Shown piece by piece: positions 15,161 through 23,739 of a stretch of DNA of 64,000 nucleotides. The notes below the pieces were generated by a model that was given only the letters and a program-made list of their open reading frames with translations, had not been told where the DNA came from and made no database searches. Numbering within the stretch: position 1 is the first letter of the stretch; each line of letters starts with the position of its first letter. The stretch comes from Actinomadura violacea (lineage in GTDB: Bacteria; Actinomycetota; Actinomycetes; Streptosporangiales; Streptosporangiaceae): NCBI RefSeq assembly GCF_017573465.1, contig NZ_JAGEPF010000027.1, positions 1 to 64,000 of the forward strand, read 5' to 3'. The position numbers and the translations under genes are program-made.

Positions 15161-15658
15161 TCAGCCGCGCTCGCGTTCGGCCCGCTGCAGCATCAGCTCC
15201 TCGACCGGGCTGGGCAGCGTGGTCTCGAAGTCGATGAGCTTCACCCAGGTCGGGGTGACGACGATCCGGACCATGCCGTCGTAGAGCGAGCGGACCTCGG
15301 CCTCCCACTCGACGCGCTGCTCGGCGGTCATCTTGTAGCTGCCGTTCATCTGGAGGAACTCGTCCGGGATGCCGTCGACGACGTCGAGCTCGGCGCGGCC
15401 CCGGATGAGCAGGATCTTCGGCGGGTGCACCTCGGTGTCGATCGTCAGCGCGACCGCGGGACGCTCCCGCAGGGACCGCAGCTTCGGCGCGTTCTTGGTG
15501 GTGCACAGGACGACCTGCGAGCCGTTCCAGGTGAACGAGATCGGGACGTTGCGGGGCGTGCCGTCGCCCGCGACGTAGGCCAGGCGGGTCACGTCGCGGG
15601 CGAGCAGCTCCCGGCTGAGCGGGCGGGCGAGGATCTCGTCGATCCGGTGCTGTTCCAT
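15161..15658 (-). CDS. Pyridoxamine-phosphate-oxidase-fold (PPOX) protein
   Basis: A 165-residue split-barrel flavin/F420-binding-type protein. Features are TRLAYVAGDGTPRNVPISFTWNG (family pattern L-x-x-V-x-x-D-G-x-P-x-x-x-P), LVLCTTKNAPKLRSLRERPAVALTI-like strand-helix-strand, and ILLIRGRAELD. The C-terminal region with MVRIVVTPTWVKLIDFETTLP is typical of the general PPOX group rather than PdxH. The likely cofactor is FMN or F420; the reaction is unknown. The start ATG 15658 follows GGGAGCG. It is 46 bp upstream of the YCII gene on the same strand, so it should be the first gene of the PPOX-YCII-sigma operon. Confidence 0.75.
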   Translation of the reverse strand: MEQHRIDEILARPLSRELLARDVTRLAYVAGDGTPRNVPISFTWNGSQVVLCTTKNAPKLRSLRERPAVALTIDTEVHPPKILLIRGRAELDVVDGIPDEFLQMNGSYKMTAEQRVEWEAEVRSLYDGMVRIVVTPTWVKLIDFETTLPSPVEELMLQRAERERG

Positions 15659-15809
15659 GGTCGGCGCTCCCGTGTCGGTGTCGTCGAGCCGGCCGTTCTC
15701 GGCCGCTCGCACCCCTGGGACGGAGCCGGTCCCGGGTTCTCGACATCGGCCGGGAGGAATTTTCCCGCGCCTCGTCGCGGGCCCGCTCCACGAACCGGAC
15801 GAACAGCCC

Positions 15810-17693
15810 CTAGTCGTGGTCCGTGACGATCGTCCAGGGGCGCATGAGGTCGTCGTCCTCGTGTTCGAGGATGTGGCAGTGGTGGACGTACGTCGCCGGA
15901 AGTTCGGCGCCGCTGGCCGGGATCGACGCGATCCGGGCGGTCGGCGGGTCGAACTCGTCGATGATGATCCGGGTGACCGACTCCGGATAGACCCGGACGG
16001 TGTCCTTCCAGGAATGCGCCTCGTCCGGGTCCGGCGGGCTCGGCGGGCCGGTGACGTACCGGTCCAGTACCGGCCTGTCCGCGGGTCTGCGGCCGCCGTC
16101 GAGCCATTTCTGGAAGGCGGCCTGGTAGGCGGTCGCGTCGATCGGCTGCCTGTTCAGCACCTGGAAATTGACGAGGTGGACGTGCATCGGATGGGCGTCG
16201 TGGTTCGGGTTGATGTACTCCCAGATCTCGGACGAGCCCGCCTTGACGAAGTCTTCGGACGGCGCCATGAACGGCAGGCCGTTGAAGGTCATGCTCTCGA
16301 AGATGCCCTTCTGGTACACGACCCATTCCCGCCGGCGGGTCCCGGGCTTCGGGCGGACCAGTTCGACCGGGGGGAGGGCGAGTTCCTTGGGCGGGGTCGT
16401 CGGGTCCCCGCCTCCCGTCAGCTGCTCGGTGACCCGGAACTGCATGATCTCGGAGATCTCCGGCCCGCCGCCGTCGGGGAAGTGGACCGGCGCGTTGTAG
16501 TTCGTCAGCGTGACCTTCGCGCCCATGGGCAGCCGGCCGAAGTCGATGACCAGGTCGTACCGTTCGGCCGGCGATATCAGGAAGTTCAGCATCTGCAGCG
16601 GGCGGCGGAAGCCGCCGTCGGTGCCGATCAGCCAGAACGGCAGGTTCTCCTCCGGGACCACGGTCCGGTCGGCCTGGAACCGCAGCCGCCAGAAGCGCTC
16701 GTTCGAGCCGTTGAGGAAGCGCAGCCGGTAGCGCCGTGGCTGGACGGCGAGGAAGGGGTACGCCTTACCGTTGACGACGGGCGTGTCCGCGCCTTCCACC
16801 TGGGTCATGGTGTAGGCGAGCGAGCCGTCCTCGTCGAAGGTCCGGTCCTGCAGGATGAGAGGGACCTCGAACTCGCCGCCCGGCAGGCCGAGCCGCTCGT
16901 CGGCGGGGTCGCCGACGCGCCAGAGCCCGGCGAGGCCCGCGTAGACGTTGAGGCTGGTGATCCCCATGGCGTGGTCGTGGTACCAGAGCATGGCCGAGCG
17001 CTCGTGGTTGGTGTACGCGTAGATCGCCTCATTGGGCGCGACCTTGCCCGGGTCCAGGGTGGTGTAGGACGGGCCGCGGACCCCCTTGGGGCTGAACCAC
17101 TGCAACGGCATGCCGTCGGACTGCGGCGGGGTGAAACCGCCGTGCTGGTGGACGACGTTCCACACGTTGATGTTCGGCGGAAGGGGCGGCATGCCGTGGT
17201 AGGGCGGAGGGGTGAGCTGGGGGTCGCCCTTGCGGATGCGGTCGAGCACGAACTGGAACATGTGCGGGCCGGCCGGCAGTTCGTTGCGGTACTTGACGAC
17301 CGTCGGATGGTCCCTTGTCGCGGCGATGGTCGGCCCTAGATAACCCATGCCGAGCGGCTTGCCGGGGTCGTTGGGATTCTTGGCCCAGTAGCCCCATACC
17401 TTGGCCGGGCCGAGGTCCCGGTGGAAGCACCATTCGTGCTGCCGCATTGTGATCTCGTAGTAATCGGCGCCCGGATAGACGGATGTATCCGGAATGGCCG
17501 TCGCCGGCCGGGGCAGCGGGTCGACGTACTTCCTCAATGGCGGGGTCACCGTTACCTCGGTGCCCCCGGACCCGGCTCCGTGGGCCGGCGCCGCGTGGGC
17601 CGGTGACTGCCGGAAGACCCGGGGCAGAAGCATTCCCGATCCTCCGACGGCACCGGCCATGAGGAAATCCCGCCGCCCGACGACCTTCTTCAT
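15810..17693 (-). CDS. Tat-exported multicopper oxidase (CotA/bilirubin-oxidase-like)
   Basis: The 627-residue protein starts MKKVVGRRDFLMAGAVGG, a Tat signal with twin Arg7-Arg8, cleaved near AHAAPAHG. All four copper motifs are present: VHQHGGF, WYHDHAMG, HPMHVHLVNF and HHCHILEHEDDDLM. The first three place the trinuclear cluster, and the last provides the type 1 site with HCHxxxH and axial Met. It should oxidise phenolics, bilirubin-like compounds or metal ions while reducing O2 to water, outside the cell. The CotA-like loop and the length match this subfamily. AAAGGGCGG lies before the ATG. It stands alone between the PPOX operon and the NmrA gene. Confidence 0.88.
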   Translation of the reverse strand: MKKVVGRRDFLMAGAVGGSGMLLPRVFRQSPAHAAPAHGAGSGGTEVTVTPPLRKYVDPLPRPATAIPDTSVYPGADYYEITMRQHEWCFHRDLGPAKVWGYWAKNPNDPGKPLGMGYLGPTIAATRDHPTVVKYRNELPAGPHMFQFVLDRIRKGDPQLTPPPYHGMPPLPPNINVWNVVHQHGGFTPPQSDGMPLQWFSPKGVRGPSYTTLDPGKVAPNEAIYAYTNHERSAMLWYHDHAMGITSLNVYAGLAGLWRVGDPADERLGLPGGEFEVPLILQDRTFDEDGSLAYTMTQVEGADTPVVNGKAYPFLAVQPRRYRLRFLNGSNERFWRLRFQADRTVVPEENLPFWLIGTDGGFRRPLQMLNFLISPAERYDLVIDFGRLPMGAKVTLTNYNAPVHFPDGGGPEISEIMQFRVTEQLTGGGDPTTPPKELALPPVELVRPKPGTRRREWVVYQKGIFESMTFNGLPFMAPSEDFVKAGSSEIWEYINPNHDAHPMHVHLVNFQVLNRQPIDATAYQAAFQKWLDGGRRPADRPVLDRYVTGPPSPPDPDEAHSWKDTVRVYPESVTRIIIDEFDPPTARIASIPASGAELPATYVHHCHILEHEDDDLMRPWTIVTDHD

Positions 17694-17827
17694 CCGTCCG
17701 CCCTTTCAGCGTCGCGCCGCACGCTGAAATTCTCGCCAGGAAGGTAGATCTCAAACTCACGGATGAAAAGATCCCCAGAGCGGGCTGATGTGCGTCAATA
17801 GCATTGTTTAAGGCGGTTTGCCGGCGG

Positions 17828-18673
17828 TCAGCGGAAGGCGGGGGCGTTGGCGCGGGCCCAGTCGGCGTAGGTCCGGGGCGCCCGGCCCAGCACCTTCTCG
17901 ACGTCGGGGCTGACCCGCTGCTCGGCCGGGGTCGGCTCGCCCAGGATGGCCAGGGTCGTCTCCACCACGTCCGCCGGCATGAAGTGCAGCATCTGCGCCC
18001 GCGCCTCGTCCCGGGTCTGCTCCACGAACCGGATCGGCTCGCCGAGCGCGGCGCCGATCGCCTCGGCCTGCTGGCGGGGCGTCACCGGGACGGGGCCGGT
18101 CAGCTCGTAGATCCGCCCGGTGTGGCCGTCCTCGCGCAGCGCCGCGGCGGCGACGGCGGCGATGTCGCCCGGGTCGATCGCCGGGAGCGCGACGTCGGCG
18201 AACGGCGCGGCGACCGTCCGCTCGGCGCGCACCGACGCGGCCCAGGCATAGGTGTTGGAGGCGAAGTTGCCCGGCCGCAGGATCGTCCAGTCCAGGCCCG
18301 ACGCCCGAACGGCCTCTTCGAAGGACAGCCCCAGCACGCCGTGCGAGGCCGACTCCGGGCGGGTCGCCACGCCCAGCGAGGACAGCAGCACGACCCGCCG
18401 GACGCCGCCCGCCTTGGCCGCGTCGAGGATGTCGCTCACGTTCAGCGTGTGCGCGCTGGCGCCGCCGTTCTGCAGGAACAGGGCGTCGGCGCCGTCGAGC
18501 ACCGGGCGCAGGCCCGCGGCGTCCGCGAGGTCGGCCCGCCGGTGGTCGACGCCTTCGGGCACGTCCGCTCCGGTGATGTTCCTGGACGTGGCGATCACCT
18601 TCTCGCCCGCCTCCGCGAGCGTCCGGACGAGCGCGCGCCCGGTGTTCCCCGTGGCCCCGGTTACAACGATCAT
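17828..18673 (-). CDS. NmrA/SDR-like NAD(P)-binding oxidoreductase
   Basis: ATG 18673 after AGGAGA gives 281 residues. MIVVTGATGNTGRALVRTL is the glycine-rich NAD(P) site of atypical extended SDRs, NGGASAHTLNVSDILDAAK and RRVVLLSSLG follow, and LDWTILRPGNFASNTYAW is typical of NmrA-type quinone/NADPH-sensing proteins. The canonical Tyr-x3-Lys is not evident, as in many NmrA members, so the protein may be a redox sensor or a quinone/isoflavone-type reductase. It is divergent from an HxlR regulator, a very common arrangement in which HxlR represses the reductase. Confidence 0.8.
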   Translation of the reverse strand: MIVVTGATGNTGRALVRTLAEAGEKVIATSRNITGADVPEGVDHRRADLADAAGLRPVLDGADALFLQNGGASAHTLNVSDILDAAKAGGVRRVVLLSSLGVATRPESASHGVLGLSFEEAVRASGLDWTILRPGNFASNTYAWAASVRAERTVAAPFADVALPAIDPGDIAAVAAAALREDGHTGRIYELTGPVPVTPRQQAEAIGAALGEPIRFVEQTRDEARAQMLHFMPADVVETTLAILGEPTPAEQRVSPDVEKVLGRAPRTYADWARANAPAFR

Positions 18674-18740
18674 GACGGTCTCCTGCCGTTTCCGCCGCTC
18701 GGGCGAGCGGTCCGTTAGCAACGCAGGCGACGCTAACATC

Positions 18741-18793
18741 CTGGATATAGTAGGTACCTAGAGGAAAGTGACTACCTCAGAGGGGACCTCCGC
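18741..18793. promoter_or_regulatory. Divergent promoter/operator of NmrA and HxlR genes
   Basis: The 120-bp space between the two starts contains the perfect palindrome TAGGTACCTA (18751-18760), with GGATATAG just left of it and a GACTACCTC half-site at 18770-18778 on the right (complement GAGGTAGTC). It is the likely HxlR binding site. Inference from symmetry and position. Confidence 0.5.
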
Positions 18794-19186
18794 ATGGACG
18801 ACACGGCGTGGAAGGCCGCGGCCGCGACGGCCGCCCCGGAGCAGGCGTGCCCGATCGCGCCGGTCGTCGACATCGTGTTCAGCCGCTGGACGACCCCGAT
18901 CCTGTGGACGCTCCACCACCACGGCCGGCAGCGCTTCGTCGAGCTGCAGCGCCGGATCGGCACGATCACGCCGAAGGTGCTGACCCAGCGGCTGCGGCAG
19001 CTCGAACGCGACGGGCTGATCGTCCGGACGTACCACCCCGAGGTCCCGCCCCGGGTCGAGTACGAGATCAGCGAGCTCGGCCGCAGCCTCGCCCCGCTGT
19101 TCGCCCACCTCGCCGAGTGGGCCGCGGCCAACCTCGACCGGGTGGACCGCGCCCGCCACGACTACGACGACGCCCCGGCCCACTAG
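18794..19186 (+). CDS. HxlR-family winged-helix regulator
   Basis: 130 residues with the family pattern throughout: CPIAPVVDIVFSRWTTPILW, RQRFVELQRRIGTITPKVLTQRL and LERDGLIVRTYHPEVPPRVEYE, ending LGRSLAPLFAHLAEWA. The single Cys19 at the N-terminus is the residue that senses electrophiles or quinones in several HxlR/HypR members, so redox control of the divergent NmrA-like gene is plausible. GAGGGGACCTCCGC precedes the ATG. Confidence 0.9.
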   Translation: MDDTAWKAAAATAAPEQACPIAPVVDIVFSRWTTPILWTLHHHGRQRFVELQRRIGTITPKVLTQRLRQLERDGLIVRTYHPEVPPRVEYEISELGRSLAPLFAHLAEWAAANLDRVDRARHDYDDAPAH

Positions 19187-19196
19187 GGGCGGACGG

Positions 19197-19601
19197 TCAG
19201 GGGGTGTGGACGGTGCGGCGGACCTGGCGGTCGCCGGTGAGGGGGCGGCCGTCCAGGTTGCAGCTCCACGACAGCAGCGGCGTGATCTTCATGCAGGGCC
19301 GGGCGCCGGCGCCGGACGGGCGCTCGACCAGCTCCGCCTCGCCGTAGACGCGCAGGTACCGCGGCGACCACGGGTCGGTGCACGCCACGTCGTCGATGAC
19401 GATCGCGATCTTGGTGTGGCCGGCCCGCACGTTGCGGAACTTGCGGGTCCTCACCGGGTCGCCGCCGCCGACGAACAGGTGCGTCCCGTCGAACTCGAAC
19501 CCGACCGGCGACACGTCCGGCTGCCCGTCCGGCCCGACGGTGGCGATCCGCGCCAGCCGCTGCGACCTCATGTAGGCGATCTCTTCCTCGCTGAACGACA
19601 C
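19197..19601 (-). CDS. PPOX-class F420-dependent oxidoreductase
   Basis: 134 residues, GTG start at 19601 after GAGGAG. LARIATVGPDGQPDVSPVGFEFDG is the first split-barrel hairpin with the P-x-x-x-P-V pattern, HLFVGGGDPVRTRKFRNVRAG is the helix-strand, and KIAIVIDDVACTDPWSPRYLRVYGEAELV the third element; this is the signature set of the F420-dependent Rv1155-like group. It probably reduces or oxidises a small substrate with cofactor F420 in the cytosol. Its end faces the HxlR gene 10 bp away; no shared transcription. Confidence 0.8.
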   Translation of the reverse strand: MSFSEEEIAYMRSQRLARIATVGPDGQPDVSPVGFEFDGTHLFVGGGDPVRTRKFRNVRAGHTKIAIVIDDVACTDPWSPRYLRVYGEAELVERPSGAGARPCMKITPLLSWSCNLDGRPLTGDRQVRRTVHTP

Positions 19602-19659
19602 CGCTGGTCTCCTCGCCGTGATTCCGGGGTTGGATCAACGATTGTCGTGCATGCGGCGG

Positions 19660-20499
19660 CTACTTGAGCTTCGCGGTGAGGTCGCCGTCGGCGCCGAAGA
19701 GCTCCTCGCGCCAGCGTTCGAGCAGTTCGGTGTTGTCGAGGTCGTCGGGGTGGAAGCCCGGCTTGTTGTACGCGCGCAGCCGCCGGACGACGTGGGGCGC
19801 GAGGAACGGCGAGCGCCGCAGCGCGGCGATGCTGCGCAGCAGCCGTACCGGGTCGTAGGCGGCGCGGTCGGTCGCGAGGGAGACGAGCGTGCCGGTGACG
19901 ACCAGCAGCAGGAACCCCGCGCTGATCCACCGCATCGTCCGGATCCGGGTGCGCTCGCTGCCGCCGACCTGCCGGAACACCTCGAACGCGACGGCCTTGT
20001 GCTCGGACTCCTCCAGCGCGTGCCACAGCAGCACCGACCGGACCTCGGTGTCGCCGAGCAGCGCCTGCGCGCGGGGGCTGGTGAGCAGCACCTCGGCGAG
20101 CGTGGCGGTGTAGTGCTCCAGCCCGGCGGTGAAGCCGAGGCGGACGATCGGCGGCAGGAACCGGTCGGCGAGCGCGAGGTCCCGCTTCACGACGTTGGAG
20201 AAGTGCCGGGTCGGGTACCCCATCGCGCGCAGCGCCCGGTTGAGCCGGTCGTGCTCGCGGCCGTGGATCACCTCCTGCCCGATGAACCCGCGGACCTGCG
20301 CGGCGAGGTCCGGGTCGGTGATCCGGTCGCCGTAATGCCGGACGGACCGGACGAAGAAGTCCTCGCCCGGCGGGAACGTCGCCGACAGCAGGGCGACGAT
20401 ATGGCTCATGACCAGGTCGCCGTCCACGTAGTGGCGGCGCAGCGAGCCCTTGGGGTGCTCGAAGGCGATCCGGCGGGCGCGGATGGCGTGCTCGGTCAT
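19660..20499 (-). CDS. Predicted metal-dependent hydrolase (PF10118 type)
   Basis: ATG 20499 overlaps the stop of the flavin monooxygenase gene (ATGA); 279 residues. The metal-ligand-like motifs FFVRSVRHY, GFIGQEVIHGREHDRLN, GLEHYTATLAE and WHALEESEHKAVAFE (repeated E-x6-H / E-x2-H pattern, like a ferritin-fold diiron centre) define this uncharacterised family. One hydrophobic segment (GFLLLVVTGTLVSLA) suggests membrane contact. In actinobacteria these proteins often accompany flavin monooxygenases and lipid or steroid genes. The coupled translation implies a joint pathway; the reaction is unknown. Confidence 0.75.
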   Translation of the reverse strand: MTEHAIRARRIAFEHPKGSLRRHYVDGDLVMSHIVALLSATFPPGEDFFVRSVRHYGDRITDPDLAAQVRGFIGQEVIHGREHDRLNRALRAMGYPTRHFSNVVKRDLALADRFLPPIVRLGFTAGLEHYTATLAEVLLTSPRAQALLGDTEVRSVLLWHALEESEHKAVAFEVFRQVGGSERTRIRTMRWISAGFLLLVVTGTLVSLATDRAAYDPVRLLRSIAALRRSPFLAPHVVRRLRAYNKPGFHPDDLDNTELLERWREELFGADGDLTAKLK

Positions 20500-22016
20500 G
20501 CGGACCTCGTCTCGGACGCGGGGGACGCCGGCGCCGTGTAGGCGTAGTCGTCCAGGGGGAACGTGCGGGCGGCGCGGGCGGCCTGCGCGGCGCTCGTCGG
20601 CCGCAGGTAGGGGGTGTCGCCGTGGTGGTCGAAGTAGTAGCTGTTCGCGGTGGCGCAGCCGTTGGTCGCCCACAGCGACCCGGCGAGGCGGTCGCGCATC
20701 CGGTCCGTCCAGCGCTCGGTCGGCTCCGGCCGCACCTCGACGGCGGTCGCGCCGCGCCGGCGGGCCTCCCGGATCACCCGGACGACGTGCGCGGACGTCG
20801 TCTCGACGAGCTGGTGCCAGGTGCCGCCGACCCAGCCGTACGGCCCGAACATCATGAAGTGGTTCGGCAGGCCGGGGATGCTGATGCCCTCATAGGAGGC
20901 GAGCCGGTTCTCGGTGTAGAACGTCGCGAGGTCGAACCCGCCGCGGCCGCGCACCGGCGTGCGGCGGAACACCTCCGGGTCGCTGGCCAGCCGGAACCCG
21001 GTGGCGAGGACGATCGTGTCGACCTCGCGCTCGCGGCCGTCCGCCGTGCGGACGCCGGCCGGGGTGACGCGGTCGATCGCGTCGGTGACGAGCGCGACGT
21101 CCGGCCGGTTGAACGTCCTGAGGTAGGTGTTGGAGACGGACGGGCGCTTGCAGCCGAGGCCGTAGCCGGGCGTGAGCCTCCGGCGGGTCTCGGGGTCCTT
21201 GACCTGCGTCCGGTACCAGACCGACCGGGCGAGGCGGGCGCCGCCGCGGGCGACCCACGGCGCCCTGCCGTGCCCGACGACCAGGTCGATCAGCACCATC
21301 TCGACGCCGCGCGTCGCGACCCGGCGCACCGCCTCCTGGACGCGCGGCGCCCGCCGGAACAGCCGCCGCAGCGGGCGCGGGATCGGCGCGTCGAGCTTCG
21401 GGCCGACCCAGATCGGGGTGCGCTGGTAGACGTCCAGCCGCGCGGCCCGCGGCGCGATCTCCGGGACGATCTGGACGGCGCTGGCGCCCGTCCCGATGAC
21501 GGCGACGCGCTCGCCGGCGAGGTCGTGGCCACGGTCCCAGCCGGACGAGCGCAGGACTGTGCCCTTGAAGTCCTCGATGCCGGGGATGTCGATCGGCTTG
21601 GGGTCGACGAACGCGCCGATCGCGCTGACGACGAACCGCGCGGTGACCTCGCCGGCGGGCGTCGCGAGCCGCCAGAACCGGCCGTCCTGGTCCCAGGTCC
21701 GCTCGGTGACCTCGGTGTTCAGCCGGACGCGGGCGCGCACGCCGTACCGGTCGGCGAGGCCGTCGAGGTAGTGCTTGACCTCGTCGCCGGGCGCGAACAC
21801 CCGGCTCCAGCGCGGGTTGAGCGCGAAGCTGAACTGGTACGCCTGCGCCGGGACATCGACGGCGACGCCGGGGTAGACGTTGTCGCGCCACGTCCCGCCG
21901 ATGTCGGCGGCGCGCTCCAGGATGACGAAGTCGGCGATGCCCGCGCGCTGGAGGGCGATCGCCATCCCGATCCCGCTGAGCCCGGCGCCGATGATCGCGA
22001 CCTCGGTGTCCGGCAC
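20496..22016 (-). CDS. FAD/NADPH-dependent monooxygenase, Baeyer-Villiger-like
   Basis: GTG 22016 lies six bases after GGGGAGG and is preferred over the ATG at 22043; 506 residues. The FAD site is VAIIGAGLSGIGMA with ERAADIGGTWRDNVYPGV, and the NADPH site is VAVIGTGASAVQIVPEIA. Between them is FKGTVLRSSGWD, where Baeyer-Villiger enzymes have F-x-G-x3-H-x3-W; the His is Arg here. So it resembles BVMOs/flavin monooxygenases such as the MymA group but deviates at a fingerprint residue. It should insert one O atom from O2 into a ketone, aldehyde or heteroatom. It forms an operon with the metal-hydrolase gene. Confidence 0.8.
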   Translation of the reverse strand: MPDTEVAIIGAGLSGIGMAIALQRAGIADFVILERAADIGGTWRDNVYPGVAVDVPAQAYQFSFALNPRWSRVFAPGDEVKHYLDGLADRYGVRARVRLNTEVTERTWDQDGRFWRLATPAGEVTARFVVSAIGAFVDPKPIDIPGIEDFKGTVLRSSGWDRGHDLAGERVAVIGTGASAVQIVPEIAPRAARLDVYQRTPIWVGPKLDAPIPRPLRRLFRRAPRVQEAVRRVATRGVEMVLIDLVVGHGRAPWVARGGARLARSVWYRTQVKDPETRRRLTPGYGLGCKRPSVSNTYLRTFNRPDVALVTDAIDRVTPAGVRTADGREREVDTIVLATGFRLASDPEVFRRTPVRGRGGFDLATFYTENRLASYEGISIPGLPNHFMMFGPYGWVGGTWHQLVETTSAHVVRVIREARRRGATAVEVRPEPTERWTDRMRDRLAGSLWATNGCATANSYYFDHHGDTPYLRPTSAAQAARAARTFPLDDYAYTAPASPASETRSA

Positions 22017-22074
22017 GGCCGACCTCCCCGTTATTGGAACCACTGTCGAATATAGCTCGCGGGCACCGCCGGCG

Positions 22075-22108
22075 GGAGGTGTCGGTAGGTGTCGGTAGGT
22101 ACACCTCC
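22075..22108. promoter_or_regulatory. Candidate operator between divergent monooxygenase and serine hydrolase
   Basis: GGAGGTGT (22075-22082) is mirrored by ACACCTCC (22101-22108). Between them the 10-mer GTCGGTAGGT is repeated in tandem (22081-22090, 22091-22100). A mix of inverted and direct repeats in a divergent promoter is typical of a regulator site. The regulator is not known. Confidence 0.4.
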
Positions 22109-22192
22109 GGCATGGTGTTCAGGGCCAGTGCGGGCCGCCCGCGGCACCGGAAGTCTTGATCACGTCAGCTTCCGAGCCGTTGAGGAGCCCCC

Positions 22193-23320
22193 ATGGCACG
22201 CATGATGGTCCGCGTCCTGTCCACCGCGCTGGCCGGCGCCGCGCTCACCGCCGCCGCCGTGCCCGCCGCGAGCGCCGCCGCCCGTCCGGGCCCCGGCAAG
22301 GGCCTGGACGCGAAGGTCCGGGAGCGCGCCGGCAGGCTGGTCGCCGACGGCGCGCCCGGCGTGATCGTCATGACGCGGCGCGGCGGGCACGTCTCACACG
22401 TCACCGCCGGGGTCTCCGACAAGGCGACCGGCGCGCCGATGGACGCGCGGCTGCTGTTCCGCATCGCCAGCGTCACCAAGACGTTCACCTCGACGGTCGT
22501 GCTCCAGCTCGCCGCCGAGCACCGGCTGTCCCTGGACGACACCGTCGACCGGTGGCTGCCCGGCCTCGTCGAGGCCAACGGCAACGACGGCTCGAAGATC
22601 ACCATCCGGCAGCTGCTCGGGCAGACCAGCGGCCTGAACGACTACACGCCGGACCCGCGGGTGATGTCCGACCCGGCCCGCTCCTGGAAGCCCGCGGAGC
22701 TGATCGCGATCGCGACCGAGAAGCCCCCGCTGTACGCGCCGGGGACGAGCTGGAACTACTCCAACACCAACTACATCCTCGCCGGGATGATCATCGAGAA
22801 GGTCACCCGGCACCCGGTCGGCACCGAGTTCCAGCGGCGGATCTTCACGCCGCTGCACCTGCGGCACACCTACTACCCGACGACGAACCCCGGCTTCCCC
22901 GGCCCGTACGTCCACGGCTACTACTACGACTACGGCGACGTCAGCACGGCGATCAGCCCGTCGAGCGCCCGCACGTCCGGCGGCATCGTCAGCACGGTCG
23001 ACGACGTCGCGCGCTTCCACCGCGCCCTGTTCACCGGACGGCTGCTCCCGGCGAAGCAGATGCGCGAGATGCGGGCCGTCCGGCCCGTCAACGACGACGG
23101 CGTCGTCGAGGACTACGGCCTCGGCGCCGCCCGCATCAAGTTCTCCTGCGGCTACGCGTGGGGCCACGACGGCGGCTTCCCCGGCTACCGGACGTGGACC
23201 TACACCAGCGCCGACGGCCGCCGCCAGGCGATCGTCACCTACAACGAGTCCAAGTACGAGTACGACAAGGGGTTCCGCGCCGACCTCGCCAAGACCACCG
23301 AGACCGCCTTCTGCGGCTGA
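22193..23320 (+). CDS. Secreted serine hydrolase, beta-lactamase/D-Ala-D-Ala carboxypeptidase fold
   Basis: 375 residues from ATG 22193 after GAGGAG. A signal peptide ends ASAAARPG near residue 30. The three active-site motifs of the serine beta-lactamase-like family are visible: Ser93-Val-Thr-Lys96 in RIASVTKTFTS, Tyr189-Ser-Asn191 in SWNYSNTNY, and HDG in AWGHDGGFPGY (the KTG equivalent). ISPSSARTSGGIVSTVDDVARF is also characteristic. Likely a class C-like esterase or carboxypeptidase acting outside the cell on D-Ala peptides or esters; a true beta-lactamase is less likely. Divergent from the monooxygenase operon and ended by a hairpin. Confidence 0.85.
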   Translation: MARMMVRVLSTALAGAALTAAAVPAASAAARPGPGKGLDAKVRERAGRLVADGAPGVIVMTRRGGHVSHVTAGVSDKATGAPMDARLLFRIASVTKTFTSTVVLQLAAEHRLSLDDTVDRWLPGLVEANGNDGSKITIRQLLGQTSGLNDYTPDPRVMSDPARSWKPAELIAIATEKPPLYAPGTSWNYSNTNYILAGMIIEKVTRHPVGTEFQRRIFTPLHLRHTYYPTTNPGFPGPYVHGYYYDYGDVSTAISPSSARTSGGIVSTVDDVARFHRALFTGRLLPAKQMREMRAVRPVNDDGVVEDYGLGAARIKFSCGYAWGHDGGFPGYRTWTYTSADGRRQAIVTYNESKYEYDKGFRADLAKTTETAFCG

Positions 23321-23342
23321 CCGCGCCCGGGCGATCCGCGGC

Positions 23343-23372
23343 GGCCGTCTCGTTCGTTCGAACGAGACGGCC
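23343..23372 (+). terminator. Hairpin terminator of the serine hydrolase gene
   Basis: GGCCGTCTCGTT (23343-23354), loop CGTTCG, and the exact complement AACGAGACGGCC (23361-23372): a perfect 12-bp stem 22 bases after the stop. Confidence 0.75.
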
Positions 23373-23739
23373 ACTGAAGGTGAATCTTCTTCTAACAATT
23401 GACGATAAATAATCCGGGAATCGCCTGATATTCGGCACTTTGCCGACGGCCAGCAGGTCAGGCGCCTACCGCACGGCCCGCGCGTTCGGTTATAAGCAGA
23501 TGAGCAGCGCGCCCCATGATTTGTTCTTTTGCTCTACAGAACGCCCCCGGTGCCCCTGCGTACCGTCGAAACGTCCTGGACCGCGGACGGACGGCGCGCG
23601 GGGGTCCCCGCTCGGCGCGTCCCACCCCCGCCCGCGGTCTCGAACTACCGCCGCCCGCGCCCGCCGGGTCGGGAGGGGCGACCCCCACCCCGACCCCCCG
23701 CTCCCCGGCCCGCGCGGAACGCGGTGACGGAGGTGCCCG
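23373..23739. other. Leader region before the PucR-type gene
   Basis: About 370 bp without a gene. Bases 23380-23545 are strikingly A/T-rich for this genome (TTCTAACAATTGACGATAAA, then TTTGTTCTTTTGCTCTAC) and likely hold the promoter. TTGACG at 23399-23404 could be a -35 box. Bases 23546-23735 return to high GC without coding character. Open frames crossing it are shadows of the downstream gene. Confidence 0.45.

Noticed and set aside
22193..23320. True beta-lactamase (antibiotic resistance) call
   Set aside because: The SxxK/YxN/HDG pattern fits the broad serine esterase/carboxypeptidase group; nothing in the sequence shows penicillin hydrolysis.
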